64,000 nucleotides of DNA from Haemonchus contortus (Eukaryota; Nematoda; Chromadorea; Rhabditida; Trichostrongylidae), in NCBI GenBank assembly GCA_000469685.2, contig LS997565.1, positions 47,616,336-47,680,335 of the forward strand. The letters are read 5' to 3'. Under the pieces are notes generated by a model. That model made no database searches, had not been told where the DNA came from, and was given only the letters and a program-made list of their open reading frames with translations. The position numbers and the translations under genes were made by a program. Of the stretch, positions 13,522 to 26,523 are shown one piece after another; positions within the stretch are counted from its first letter, which is position 1; each line of letters begins with the position of its first letter.

Positions 13522-16177
13522 AGATGTATTCTATTTTTGGAATCTTTAAGAGCTTTTCCTGTTGTCCTTTCCACTGACGCACTGTTTCGCATCAACGCAT
13601 CCATAATTGAGGCAGATGGAAGCTCTGTTCAATGCTGCAATTCCACGTTCCTGAAAGGCAATTGTAGTAGTATCAGTTGAGACTTACAGTGTAATCATCC
13701 CGTTCACTGCGCTCGCTTGAAACCTTTCAATCCGGTGAAAAAAGCAATTCTAATTAAGGAACTAATCAAAAAATATGTTCAGTGCAATGTAAGTTTTCCT
13801 TTTGACCTAAAAGGATAAAAGGGGGAAGCCTACAGCGCCGAACTACCTCGTTAAGAGCCGATCAACCATTATACTCCCAGCTTTCCTGGAGAAATCTCTT
13901 TTTTTCAACCATATCTGCCCCCTTCTAACTGACCACAAAGAAATAGCTGTCTGGATTAGAAAATGGAATCCTACTCACAGGTGCTATGATCTTGGAACCA
14001 CATCTGGTCTTCCACTTACCCATCTTAAAAGCCTTCTGCGTTCTGTTGTTCAACTCTGGCTAATGCATCCACTCGAATACATTAGGAATTCATTGGTACC
14101 AAGCAGGAGCTGGTATGTTACTTTTGGAAGACCAGGGGAAACCCATCCAGCAACAGCAGAACACGGCTAAATTACTCGCAGCTTCTGACGTTCAAAATGC
14201 TTCTCGACATACTAATGAATCTATTTTTCTCATAAATCATCAGCTTCGTTCATTTCGATAGTAAGTGTCTCCTCCAAAGTATCCTGCACTGGAGCTATAG
14301 CATTTTTGTGCTGAACCCGGTTTTTTCTAGATTACTATGTACAGTGCATAAAAGCCTAAAGAATGCGAAATTCGCTTTCTCAGGAATTGAAGATGACGGG
14401 AGAGACCGTCTTGTAGGTCGAAATCGGGTATGCTTTGTATATGTAGCTCTTTATGGCTAATCGTTCTCTCGTAGATGGATTATCGGTGGATCGTTCATTC
14501 CACGATCAATGTTTCTGGTATAAAACAGAATAATATTATTGAAATGCAATTCCTGACGTATCATAGAAGTGGCTCACGTTTCTATTGACGTGGCAATTTC
14601 GTCCTATGTAAGACGTCACAGCAGCAGGTGAGCTGTCGTTTTTCATAGAACGAGTTCCTAATTGGGTAAGTCACTTTAGCTGTGGGACTAATCGAACTTA
14701 GTTGCTATTGCTAATGCTTGCTATGCTTCTTGACAGTCACGAGGCCCTAGGAAGTCGCTTAGTAGCTCACGTGGAAAATTAAGAGTGGGTGTCGCTAAGC
14801 GGCTTGTACGTTTTTATCTTTATGAATAAATTCTGATGATTCGCTGTATCGATGATTCATGGCATTGACATTAAAAAGACTCGGAGTGGGAATAAAAGCA
14901 ACCGTCGGGGAGATCACAGCTGGTTTTCTGAATTGGATCTTCCTCATCATATATGTGTTTCTACAAGGCTGGTCTTTACTGTGTGCATTCTGTGGCTCTG
15001 TAAACTTTTCCTTCATTGGCACTGTGATCTCCAACTTTTCTGAAGACCGATGTATGTGAAGGCATACATCAGTGAACCACGGGAGTGCTTTTGAATGGGC
15101 CAGATCTCTATTGAACAGATTTGGACTGGTATTAGCTCAATGAAATGTGAATGTTACCACTTACCGCTCGAACTGAAGGGTAAGCTGTTCACCATGCCTT
15201 CATAAGGGTTGATGACAGCCCTATAGCGAGTTCGATAGTTCGGCTCTTTTATTCTGAAATATGTAGAGTAAAAAAAGGCTCTAGGGCCCATGTTCTCTAA
15301 TAGCTTCACCCGGTACATGAGTTCTTCTAAGGGTTTGACAGTAACTTCGTGAGTAGGGGTCTTGCAGACTGTGTAATACCGTAGGGTGGTACGGAAATTT
15401 CGAAGAGGCTCAGCAAGTTTTTTGACTATTAGTTGTACCTGTTATAAAGTCTGATTGAGGTCTCGACTGTGTATTCATGATTTTGGGCTTGGAAGCATGT
15501 GAAATACTGCGAAGTTGTCTGAACAACTAAGTCTCGGGACGCTATCAACTACTGTCAATAGCTTCTATAAGAGATTTGAAGGCGATTAAATGGATCAGGA
15601 ATTGGCAGCCTGTGGAATAGTAAGAAGGCTCTGCAGGGCTCATGGCTACTTAACGTTTTAGGCCTCTTATTCGAACTCTTATAATAAACTTGAAAGCGAG
15701 TTCGTGAGATATGGTTGAAAAGTCTGTGAAAAGCTGCAAAAAGCTTCCGCAGAGAACATGTTATCTTGATCCACAGCCACTTATACTAGTGACCAAAGAA
15801 TGATAACACTGCCCAAGGAGCACTTGACAGTTGTAGACACACAGTCAGGAAGTCGTCAAAAAAGTAAACGATGACGCAAATGTCGATGGACTTTGAGTGA
15901 GGATGTCTTTAGATTAAATATTATTGTCTGTTACTCTCTTCTGGCTCTTTGACGTTCTTCTTCTGCTTTGAGCAAGACCATTTTTGGGTCCTACAACTAC
16001 TTTTTCTGCCCTCAGCAGAATATTCAACAGCTGCTAATATTTATTTACTGTTTACATTTTGAGGTAAAAAGGTAAGAAGAGAGAGTAGTGAAGAACAGAA
16101 AGAGATAGTAAAGGTCGTAATTGGCTTAGTATTGGATATTACCTGAATTCGCTTACGAATACGTTTCTGCTACACAA

Positions 16178-16345
16178 GTGTAGTGGAAAAGTCACATACC
16201 TGTTGGAGAAAGGTCCGAGTTCAAATCTCGATCATTTTGCCTGTTATACAGAATACTTATTATAAGTGGTGGAGCACTGGCTACATTCTGCCTCTCGCTC
16301 TGGTTTCAAATGTTGGGAGGATAAAAATTTCCCTTTGACTCAAAC
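16178..16345 (+). repeat. SINE-like repeat family A, degenerate fragment
   Basis: Shows the head (GTGTAGTGG, then a box B-like GAGTTCAAATCTC followed by GATC) and the later body word TGGGAGGATAAAA in the right order, with most of the rest eroded. Confidence 0.5.
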
Positions 16346-17917
16346 TGTTCGCTGATCGTTGCCTCGTCAAATGCATAATTCATAGTCGGCAATTAATCAC
16401 CTCTGAACAAGGTTGAGTAGGTAAAAATTAAATCACTACTTGGTCTAGTAATTTGCCCTTTTGTTCAATTCCCATAAGAAAATGACTTTTGAGTAAGCAG
16501 AAAGCAATTCTGAGTATAATCGGCTTTTCCGAGTATCCCTTTTGCCACGTCAAACTCAATTAAGCTTAGCGCAACTTTTTCTGAGATTGTATTCAATATG
16601 TATTTCTTATATGGGCTACCTTGGCTACACCATGGGAAACTGGAATATTCTTCCTTTCGAATCATTCGATACCATTCCAGTGAAACTGTGCTGTGAAAGG
16701 AGGCAGATTCGATCGCGTGCACAACTGCATCCGTTTTTTTATGACGACTTTGTGGCGCAATCGTGCTAAAGCTGCGCTTACTTCTTTTTTTCCCTTTTCC
16801 CTTACGAACGATTCTCCCCTGAGTTCGATCCTGTGTGGGTAATAGGTAAAAAGGGCGGATGGGGGAGGGGCTGAGTGAAGGGGAGAGGAAGGTGTGAAAG
16901 CAGCGGACGGGATAGTAGGTAGATAGAAAAGTGCTCCGTACAAGAATTATCCCTGGAGCTCATTATGGTCCATTAATTGAGTCTTCAAAGAGCACTGATT
17001 ATATATAAGTTGATTTACTACGTAATACTACTACGTAAGAGAAGCTGTTAATCCTGCTCTCAATTGGCTAGGTGTCAAATCACATCAACCGCGAGTTTAA
17101 CAACACTTTGAAAAGTTTAGAAGTTTTCCCTGGAGCCGACTATTCTTTTCTGTTTCCCTTTCTGCCTTCATCGTACCCAGTAAAAGTCAACATCTGTCAA
17201 CTTTTTTAGACTCTCTGATCCGAAATTGTGCGCCGATGAGTGCCAAGAGCTGATTAGTTCCAGCTCTTCCCCGGAAAAACTTCCAACTCTCCCGATTGCT
17301 CGTCCAAACCATTTGGACCTACTTTTGGGAACCCCATGGCAGTTTCCTTACAGGCTTTCTTTTTCTCTTTATCTAAAGTTGTTCCGAACTACCGGTATCG
17401 AAGTGAACTTAATCTAACCTTACATCAACTTGAAACTAACCGTCGTTACTGGTTTCCAGAGGTAATCAATCATCCGTGAAGCACTGCATGCCTTTTGGGA
17501 GTAGTCGATCTCCGATGACTATCTGCTCACAGAGGAACCCAATGTTTTGTTGTGATTTCCATGAGTTGAAGACCACTGCCTATGAATTTCGACTCCTCCC
17601 ATCGTTGCATGCACGTTCACATTGCCTTTCCTGCTCTGCCGTTTTTTTTTCGTTGAAGGTTCATTCATTCTGGTCCCAGCTTCCTATATACGTTCCGTTA
17701 ACTTCGATTATCAAATCCGACTGATCAGATCGTTGAGATGCGCCATGAATCCATATTCTATTAACGTTGCGAAAGTTTCTGCATTGCCTGGTCTACCTGG
17801 GCGATCAATGCGCACACAACCGTGTTCATTCTGCCATCCTGAAGCGACTTGCATAAATCTCCATACAAAATTGGGCGTTTGCAATATTTAGTGCCACATT
17901 TCTGACACAGAAGTATA
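16346..17917. other. Intergenic stretch without supported genes
   Basis: Open frames on both strands are short and have no matching splice partners. A purine-rich stretch at about 16850-16910 sits next to a pyrimidine-rich one at 16770-16800. Nothing else is recognised. Confidence 0.4.
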
Positions 17918-18170
17918 GTCATGGCAAGTGACAAACTTCATCACACGCGTGGTCCGGTGACCGAATCCCGGCTCGATATCTGCTCAGGCCAATCAAGCTA
18001 TCTATCTCTCTGCGCTCGATCAACAGGTATAATACTCGTTTGGGAGGTAGAAAGCAAAATGGCTACCGTGGTTGATTGTACAGACTGCATATGTGTTTAG
18101 GAAGTCATTACGTTTCGGAATGGAGACGAATGTTGGGTCCATCCCAAGATCGGGATTGATCAACGCCAGA
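17918..18170 (+). repeat. SINE-like repeat family A, copy with internal deletion
   Basis: The head with GGCAAGTGACAAA...CATCACACGCGTGGTCC and a changed box B (GACCGAATCCC) is followed by the body (CTCGTTTGGGAGG) and then, after loss of part of the middle, the 3' words ...GGAATGGAGACGAATG and CGGGATTGATCAACGCCAG. Confidence 0.7.
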
Positions 18171-21100
18171 GCCTTTGTTCGCTCATCTTTCCCAGCTCAA
18201 CCAAAGACAGAAACAAAGCAAGCAACAATATCGAATCACCTAGGCCGAAACAGTTTTTGGCTACAGGAACTATTCAGTGACCAATACCCTCACTAGCCTT
18301 TAATAGGTACTAGAAAAATAGTCTTAGGTGGTCGTCGACGTATACTTCTTGCAAAGCGGCTCTAGGTAGTGCATAGGGTAATTCTATTAGAAAATTTATT
18401 CGGGTGCAATACTACCCCCATAGAGACCAGATTACCGTAGCGCCAGTGAACTGGGCTATAAAAAGTTCCCGTAATCTCATTACATTTTCACATGGCGGCC
18501 GTTTACGTCACTGAGCTTATCGGCTGCTCTCACTACAACATCGTTTTGTTGACTTTTAATCTTACCATTAGTTGGTTATTCTTACAGTAACCTTCCTTTT
18601 TTTGGTTGCAGTTGTAGGTAACATAGGGAGCATTTACCGTCCCAAATACCCAATTGATTACATCTGGCCTCTCAAGCAGTGGAATTGTATTTTCATAATT
18701 TGGTTTGTATCCGTTGTTTTGTCAATATGTCAAGATAACTGAATTGTTCCCATGATAAATCCCCAAATGACCAACATATCGTGATTGAATGCTATTTGAA
18801 GCCTAGCCTGAGAGGAAAGATCTTTGGTGATTACCAATCCCATTCTGGGTCGCTATGGGTGGGAGACTTCGCCGTGCGGCAGCCCACGACGTCGGGTTTC
18901 AAGTAAAGTAGGTGTGAGCCCGGTAAAGTATCAATAGCAAGCTTTTCTGGTAGGCAACTGAACTTTCCGTGTGAATCCTATAATGTATTAATTCAATTCG
19001 TTAAAAAGCATTTTTGTAATATTGTAGCCAGGCTAAGCTCCACAATAACTGAATACAACTGATAGGCTACAAACGTACCGAATGTCCTCCTCCGGAATGT
19101 CCGGCTTTCCTGTCGAAAACTTGGGGTTTTTTTTTGATTATTATCATTGAAAGTCTCGTTTGGCTTGGATTACCTTTTATCCATAAAAAGGGGAAAGCAA
19201 CTGTGCACGAATCGAATGACTAAGGAACAAAATGAAGATCGCCTGAATCTTATAGGTAGCATGCCTCTCAAGGTACTCACCTAAACTTTTTTTTGAAGTT
19301 TTTCTGCCGCGTAATGTTCAGCTAATGGATACAGGCTTTCAAGAATATTTATTCGGCCATTACGATGGCTTGCGAGACCAGCTGTTCCAAGCCGAGTGCT
19401 TTTATCTCCTTACAGACTCGGTTTAAATTAACAGAAAAATGGAAAGCTGTTCGCTCCGAGCTGGTCATATGCCGGCATACGATCACAGTATCATGCTCAC
19501 GGTACTGCACCACCCTACCTACGTTTCCCGATATAGCCCCTAGGGGTCCTGAAACCCCTTGCGACCATTCCTTCCGTCCACCCCGTCTCGTCTTATTATT
19601 TGTAAGGTATCTTACTTGCAAATAAAAGCTGCTACTAAAATGAAAAGGCAGTCGACTGATGGGGCCTTGATCCCTTCGAGTTTTTTTTAAATTTACTTTC
19701 CATTTACATATAATTTTTCGCCGGACAAAAACGAGTGGAAGCCAGTAGTAAACCTCTTACTCGCTACAAATTAGAAATAATTTATTATTTCTTGCGTCAC
19801 TATTTTTGCTATCATCAAACCGTTCCCTTTCTATTCCCAGAATAACGACCAGAATAACAACTACATAGGAAATGACTATAATTCGAACGCCCCATACATA
19901 AATGAAAAACAGCTACAAACAGCTCATTCTATCGCCCTGTTTTCGCCGATGATCAGCTGTAGCTTTCATTTCTCATAATTGCATTTGCCCATCGTTCGCG
20001 TACATACATTTTGACGCTCCTGTTAACAATATCCCTTTATGGGAAGCCATTTCAATTTGAATTTTTGTATGAGCTCCTTTTCTTCTTTCGGTACGCGGGT
20101 GCCAGAATGACATCTGTGCGGCAGATGTGCCAGCAACTATATAATGGTCATGAAAATGTTCGAACGCTTTTGAGCAGGCCCTTCCAGAAGTTTCGTGAGA
20201 TTCTACTTCCAGTCTCAAGTAATGCGAAAAACACTTGGCTGTTTTCACAGCTTCCTTTTTTCCGATTTTCAGCTTGACTTTAACTCAATGAATACCTTGG
20301 TGACCGAAGGACATCAAAGAAAACTCAATCAAAATGAAAAACAGTCTGCTATCAGGTTGGCAACTGAATGACTCTGTAGTTTTCTAAGTGCTCCAAACAT
20401 TTACCTCGGGAAGGAATGTTCTAATTTTCAGAGCTATTTATATTCAAAGACCCGGTATCTTTCTATTTTGTGCTCCATGTACATATAGCTGAACGATTAT
20501 TTTTTCATAAAAAAATGAAATAAAAATAAAAACAGTAGCTATATTTTGAAAATGCCAAATACTAGTTGTCAACCTGATGCATGCTTCCATCACCACCCAC
20601 TTTTTCGATTTTTGCTGAAATTTTAACGGTTCAAAAGAATATTCCGATAATTGAGAACTATCAAAATAGGAAATAGGATGCTAATTGGGAGACAACATTC
20701 CGTCCCACAGTTCTTCCATTAAATCCATCATTCGGTTAGGATCTGACAATTTTTTTTTTCAAGGACACCTTCATGCACTTTAGGTTGGTCTAGGCGTATA
20801 ACACAGACATCGCTTAAAGCGCTGTGGATGCTGCTCAATTTTTTAGAAACCTTTTTCTGTTCATAAGTTTGTTATAGGTGTACATCTTATACCTGTTCAT
20901 ATTTAATATCACTGCCCTTTTTTATTTTTAAAATGTCTTCTTCGATATATTTTTATTCGTTGCTTCAGTAGATAATTTCATTTCATTCATTTCTTCGATT
21001 GGATTGGATTTTTCACTCTTCTTTCGTATCCTGAGGGTTTACGATCTTCAGTCCCCTTTGATTTCGACCATTATTTTTCTTTTCCTAATTTACCCAATTT

Positions 21101-21250
21101 ACTTCGGATATTGCTTTTCTTGTCTGCAAAATACTTTATGTAGATCATCTCACCTCTTCCCATCTCCTTTTCTTTTTTCTCTTTTCTTTTTTTACCCTTT
21201 CAATGTCAACGATCGCGTAGTTGCAGCGTCAACTAACTAATTAAATCTGT
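18171..21250. other. Intergenic region upstream of the chemoreceptor gene
   Basis: No coding exon is supported. At 19349-19625 both strands are open for 86-90 codons over the same bases, most likely a shadow effect of local composition. At about 18840-18900 there is a short GC-rich, self-complementary patch of unknown nature. The last 300 bp are pyrimidine-rich and could hold the promoter of the gene starting at 21263. Confidence 0.4.
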
Positions 21251-21262
21251 AATTAATTTCAG
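21251..21262 (+). promoter_or_regulatory. Splice acceptor (probable trans-splice site) directly before the start codon
   Basis: TTAATTTCAG stands immediately before the ATG at 21263. In nematodes an acceptor at this position commonly receives a spliced leader. An upstream 5' UTR exon is the alternative. It supports the chosen start. Confidence 0.6.
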
Positions 21263-24200
21263 ATGGAAAACGATTATGTGACCATCGAGAGGATATCACT
21301 ACAACAAGGATTCTCGTCTATACTCTTACTAAATATCATCGAGTTATTCCTACTATTAGGAGCATTTCTATTGAATATATTATTTCTTTGTGTACTATTA
21401 CGATATTCGGTATTTCATATTCATCTCCGAATCATATGCTTACATATTACATCAGCAGTCACGCTGGTTACCGTATACTCATTGATAAGGACCCTCGTCA
21501 GTCTTTATCAAATCTTTGGTAATCCATTAGTCACGGTGAGTGAAAACAGCTGTTTTATGCGAATTTGTGTTTAAACTTGGGGCCAAAAATAAGAGTGGAG
21601 TGGGCTTTTAAGCGCCCAGATTAAACCAGTTTTGAGCATACTGGCAGAGATAGGAAGATCGAAATTACAACTTCGAACCCCTGAATTACTAATTGGAAAT
21701 GGTAATTGATCAATTCAATAGAATAGAAACCTCACCGACCATTCAGTATCCAGGAAGCCTGATATGAAATGATTCTTATTGGAATGAAGACGTATGAGAA
21801 TGAACCTGCTGAAGCCTTAGCTTCTATGCGATTTAAGAATGGAAAAATTACGGTAGTGGGTAAGATCGAGCTTGACCTTCGCTATAGACGATTGGGGCAA
21901 CTCGCGTCGATTCAAGCTTATGCAAAGGAGTGCAAAGGAGTTCATGCGTGTGTTTCACAGATGATTTCAAGGACAGTCAAGGACAAATAGTTGCGGTAGT
22001 CCGAAAATGATCGCGCGCGATAAAATTTGCCGCAAACGGGGGAAATGTCCTCTCTCACAAAACTGTTACCTACCTTCCAGCAAAACTTCGTACAATACCG
22101 ACTGCGACTATTTTTTTGGCGCAGCAATGAGAAACTTCATCCTTATTTGTGCCAAGTGGTGAGAAATCACGAAAACACGTTTCCTAGTCTGCTAATGTCC
22201 TTATAACTATAACGAAAAAACGAGAAAGGACGAGAAACCTGGAATAACATAAAGCTTATCAGATAACTAGAATAGAACCCAAACATCAATGAAGAGAACG
22301 AAGAACGACCACTTCAAAGTACGTTCGACCTGATCACATCACATTCCATTAAATACTTCGAAAAAGTTGTGAATTCTCTTGTCGAGAGTTACAGGGACAG
22401 TTCACAATAATTCTGAAGCACCTAGTCTGGGGAGATGATGGAACATGTGATGCAGAACAGCGTAAAAATGACGAAGAAAGTGCGAAAACCGAAAGATTCT
22501 AAGAATAATGAGACTTCAAAAAAGAAGAAATAGAATGGGCTGTACGAGATTCTGTGTCTCTAACCGTTTGGGTGTTTCCCACGCAGGCGTTATATTCCTC
22601 GATGTCCTAACGCCTCACTGCGAATGCTGGAGCCTTAACAAAGCCGACAAAACACGTCACTTTTGGGTGTGTGCGTCGGAGAAGCAGTTTTGGAACCATT
22701 TCAAAGTTCTGATGAAGTCATGTCTCGACTCAACATTGCCCCTCATGCTGACTTCGTGGGCAACAGGTTCATCCTAAGGGATTTCCATCGTGAACTGTGC
22801 CTTCGGAAGGATGAGCAAAACTTTCACTTCTTGAAAAAAGTTGCTGGGAATACAAAAAGAACAAAAATGTAGGCGAAAAACGAGGTGATGTCCTGACCAA
22901 GTGGTTTTCTGCAAACATTGAGAGAGTTGACAAATGAGAATTAGTTTCATAGCATGAATATATTTGTGTGCACTTCAGGAACCAGAAGACTTATCCACCT
23001 GTCTATTTGTGGACGTCGTACCCACATGCTTCTGTGTACTTTTCATCGTATTCCCTCTTATTGTTGTAATCGAACGTTCGATTGCAACTGAAAAAGTTCG
23101 TGGCTATGAGACGTTCCATTTTCCATCGGGAATGATGCGCCTTTGTATGATATTCGTGAGTTTTTAAGAAATTTTCTTATTTATTCACATTTACGACGGT
23201 AAAGCTAAAATCTCAAAATGTCTGGTTCTTGTAAGACAGAATTAATCGTGGGATAGATTTTTATGATTTTTCCTTGCATATCAACTCTGAATGCTCAGAA
23301 TCCTGTGGGAAACTCTGCAATCATTCAATATATTATCATTTATATCTTGCATATATTTATGTCGGGCGGAGGTGGTGTAGTGGCAAGTGGCGCACTATAT
23401 CACACGCACGATCAGGGTTTCGAATCCCGGATCGATGATAGGCCAACCAAGCCTTCCATCCCTCCGGACTCGGTGAATTGGTACCAAACTCGTCTGGGAG
23501 GATAAAAGCACTGAATCGTACATCGGCTGGCCACCGCAAGTCATTTTATAGGCCACATACGCACTCATTACGCCACTACGATTCTGAATGAAAGTCGAGG
23601 GCGGGGCGCATCCCTCAAACGGGATTGATCTTTATCCTTTATCCTTTTATACTTATGTCTATTGATATTTGTATAACTACATTATTTACTTCCATATACA
23701 TACTTACATATTCATATAATTGTATGAATATGTCAGTTAATTATTAGTGAATGACTATAAGTCCATCATCTATTTGCATGTATTTACGAAAGGGTAGTGT
23801 AGTGGCAAGTGGTGTACTATCACATAAGCATAATCCAGGGATCGAAGCTCATATTGATACTCGCACAGGCCAACCGAGCATTCCCCTTCCGGGATCGACC
23901 GATTGATGCTAAACTTTATGAGAAAATGTACTCCCAAACAAGTGAATTCGAAAAGGGTAGTCCGGTCGCACTTCAGTCAGCGTTAGCACAAGTCATTGTG
24001 TAGGCCACATACGCATTCAAATGGTCTTTACGATTTCGAATGAAAGTCGAACACGGGGTGCATCCTAAAAACGAGGTCGAGTAACCCTAAGGGCTCTATA
24101 CTTTCAAACTTCACTTACAGCAATATCCAAATATTCAAAGTAAGCATCAAAAATGATCCCTGACCTCCTCTTGGACTTCTCATTGAATCCACTGTAGCTT

Positions 24201-26522
24201 ATTGAGTTTAGAGGGTGCAACATTGAGAAATGAAGTGAAATTTCAATTTTCTTCGAATTCTTCTCAAAATAGTTCCACATTAACTGGCTTGCCCATATTC
24301 TTCACATATATTCAAGCTGAATTGATTTTTTCAGTGGATGCCGGCAATGGTTTGGCTGATATCCGGTGGTTTCTCGCTGAGCACTCAGTCTTCAGTATTA
24401 TCATGCGAATTGAGAAGAATTCGTGAGCAGACACCACTTCAACGAAGTGTTTGGTATTTGATTGTGACATTCTTCAATCTCATCTTCACCATACTACTCC
24501 GGGGGCTCACAACGGTGAGTGCTGCCTATTGATTAGTATTCATTCAACATTATTCCTGACTATGATGACTTGAGGCCCCCGTTAGTTCTTTTCGGAATAA
24601 TTTTAGGCAAAGTGAGTAATTTCCGCAAAATCTGAACCGAAATACTCAAAAACCCAGTGATGCACTCGATACACCTTACTGTAATGGAAGATAGTATCCT
24701 GAAGAAGGCAAGCATTTGTGACCCCACGTAGAAGAAGTACCAGAAAAAAAACAAGTAGTCATAAGTAATGAATGTTATCACAAATGTTTTTGCCTCGATA
24801 TAATTAGTTTTTTTCCAAACCCTTGTCGAAGCACAGTCTATGGAGTTTGACTGGGTAGAACTGGGGAGAATCTGTAGTTTGAAATGCTTCCTAGTAAGTC
24901 CATCCTAGAGGTGGTCCACGGAATCACTCATTAAAAAGTTATGAATGTAATCAATAGATTTTCTGTGATTCAAGCATGTACCTTAATTGATCATTAATTT
25001 AATTGATGTTCAATTAGGGTAGGATTAGTAATCAGTTGAGGCTTTTAATTGGTTCAAGTATATGTATCCTCTCAAGAAGGAATCTGTGATTTCAGAAAAA
25101 CCAACGTCACGAAGTCGAGTCAGTGACGAGTGAGCGAAGTCGGTGAGTGAAAATCTACAATGCTGATTGGACGGTTTTGATAATTATTCCAATGTTTTAA
25201 AACAATTTCTTTGATGACTCTTTTCGGAATCGAGGCTGCTGGGCCCAACATCTTCATGACTAGGTCTAGTTCGAGCGCAGAATGGTCTGGGACCGCATGA
25301 CACATACGAAATTAGGGACTTTTTTGTCCAATGATCCAGGTAGAGATCAGCCAGAAGCCACATTTTAGGGCCAGGTATTAGGCCTATCGGGCGGAGGTGG
25401 TGTAGTAGCAAGTGGCGCACTATATCACACGCACGTCAGGGGTTCGAATCCCGGATCGATGCCCGAGTGGTCCAACCAAGCCTTCCATCCCTCCGGGGTC
25501 GGTAAATTGGTACCAGACTCGTGTGGGAGGATGAAAGCATTGACTCGTACATCGGCTGGCCACCGCAAGTCATTGTATAGGCCACATACGCACCCATGCG
25601 ATTGACACTGCGATTCTGAATGGAAGTCGAGTGCGGGGGCGCATCCCTCACACGGGATTGATTAACGCCAAAAATCTTATCCTTATCCTTACTGTGCCTA
25701 GGCACCTGCTGGTACCGTGCACTTCTCCCTCCCTCCCTTGATACGCCACATGCGATACGATACGCCTACCACTACCAATATTTTGCTCTCCAGATCTCTA
25801 CCTGTTAGGCAGAGATGTTCTCCCTGTTCTTACAGCTGAAACAAACGTTGATCCGTTTGACTGGGAGCTACTTCATGTCTAGACATTCATTCTACAAAGC
25901 TGGAGTGCTCAGTGATGATCTCTTGATAGCACATTTTGATTGCCTGGCACAAACTGAAAGCGGCAGGGCCCAAATCAGCAAATTCTGTAGTTATCAGTTA
26001 GTTACCCGGGAGCAGAAAGTTATGTTAGGCTGGAGAGTCCATCGTGGCTTCCTCTCAACCTTCTATTTTACTTTAATTTCTGCTAGTTGGATATGTCTTC
26101 CCAACATGTGGAATGGTTTCAGGTATACACTTTCACATCGATTCCAACTTCGTGAAAATTCCCGGACATGTTCGTTCCTCGTCTCGTTGCATGGACTGAT
26201 ATGTCTATGCTTTTTGGCATTCACTCTTGTTGATCATGCTAATGCCGATGTAGGTAAAACCGACGATATGTACACTCTACTTTTTAAAAGGGTTTGTTTA
26301 CTTTTCTATCAACTTACAATCAACAGCAGCCAGCTATATTTGGCAGGACTGTAATAGGGTCATTTTTCATGATTTCAGGAGCTATCTTACGTCATTTCAC
26401 CGCTGTTCACAATACTTTTTGCATTAAATTTCCTTTGCCGTCTTGATATTGTCTACGACAAAGCAAAGAAATTTGTTCGAGCAATTTACGGTTATGAAGA
26501 AGGTTGGTGTTTATCAGAATAA
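21263..26522 (+). CDS. Serpentine (7TM) chemoreceptor, Sra superfamily, Sre/Srab-like
   Basis: Six exons: 21263-21535, 22979-23155, 24335-24514, 25096-25142, 26123-26291, 26379-26522. All junctions are GT/AG with matching phases (0,0,0,2,0), giving 329 residues, a normal length for these receptors. Hydrophobic segments: TM1 about 18-46, TM2 53-80, TM3 101-122, TM4 142-165, TM5 189-208, TM6 242-264, TM7 283-303. Diagnostic motifs are ERSIATEKVRGYE after TM3 (residue 123 on, the position of class A DRY) and LSHRFQLREN before TM6 (about 229-238), both typical of nematode Sra-superfamily receptors. Family members act as candidate chemosensory GPCRs in sensory neurons; the ligand is unknown. Introns 2 and 4 contain SINE-like repeats. 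Weak points: exon 4 is only 47 nt, and a possible donor (GAAG|GTTGGT, 26502) could replace the stop at 26520 with a longer tail. Sre versus Srab is not settled. Confidence 0.9.
21536..22978 (+). other. Intron 1 of the chemoreceptor gene
   Basis: A 1.44-kb intron with a GTGAGT donor and CACTTCAG acceptor. Short open frames inside it (about 21769-21990 and 22508-22872) show no recognisable domain and are treated as chance. Confidence 0.7.
23366..23650 (+). repeat. SINE-like repeat family A, well-preserved copy (intron 2)
   Basis: One of the best copies. It has a perfect box A (TGGTGTAGTGG) at 23372, a box B-like GGTTTCGAATCCC at 23415, then the body: CCAACCAAGCCTTCCATCCC, GTCTGGGAGGATAAAAGCAC, CATCGGCTGGCCACCGCAAG and GGCGCATCCCTCAAACGGG. 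The 3' end is a short tandem tail of TTTATCC units. It lies in the sense direction inside intron 2 of the chemoreceptor gene. Confidence 0.85.
23788..24090 (+). repeat. SINE-like repeat family A, second copy in intron 2
   Basis: Same orientation, starting about 140 bp after the previous copy. Head GTAGTGTAGTGGCAAGTGG; box B is eroded (GGGATCGAAGCTC). The body is more diverged than its neighbour, so the pair looks like two insertions rather than a recent tandem duplication. Confidence 0.75.
25388..25692 (+). repeat. SINE-like repeat family A, well-preserved copy (intron 4)
   Basis: Perfect box A (TGGTGTAGTAG variant) and box B (GGTTCGAATCCC at 25441), a complete body and a tail of CTTATCC units. 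It lies inside the 980-bp intron between the 47-nt exon 4 and exon 5 of the chemoreceptor gene. Confidence 0.85.
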
Positions 26523-26523
26523 A
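26518..26523 (+). terminator. AATAAA overlapping the stop codon
   Basis: AATAAA covers the TAA stop of the chemoreceptor model. If used as the polyadenylation signal, the 3' UTR would be only about 10-20 nt. It may instead be chance. Confidence 0.3.

Larger units (their letters stand above)
7061..16170. other. Gene-poor intergenic region
   Basis: I found no exon set with consistent phase here. Short open frames on both strands are of the length expected by chance. Visible contents are an ATT-rich microsatellite (about 11537-11588), a C-rich tract (about 12890-12930), a 15-base G run (13507-13521), and moderately GC-rich patches at about 8940-9170 and 10980-11060 that may be old repeats. Confidence 0.5.

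Noticed and set aside
22508..22872. Frames in chemoreceptor intron 1, considered as an inserted transposase
   Set aside because: No transposase motif was recognised and the frames are short and overlapping.
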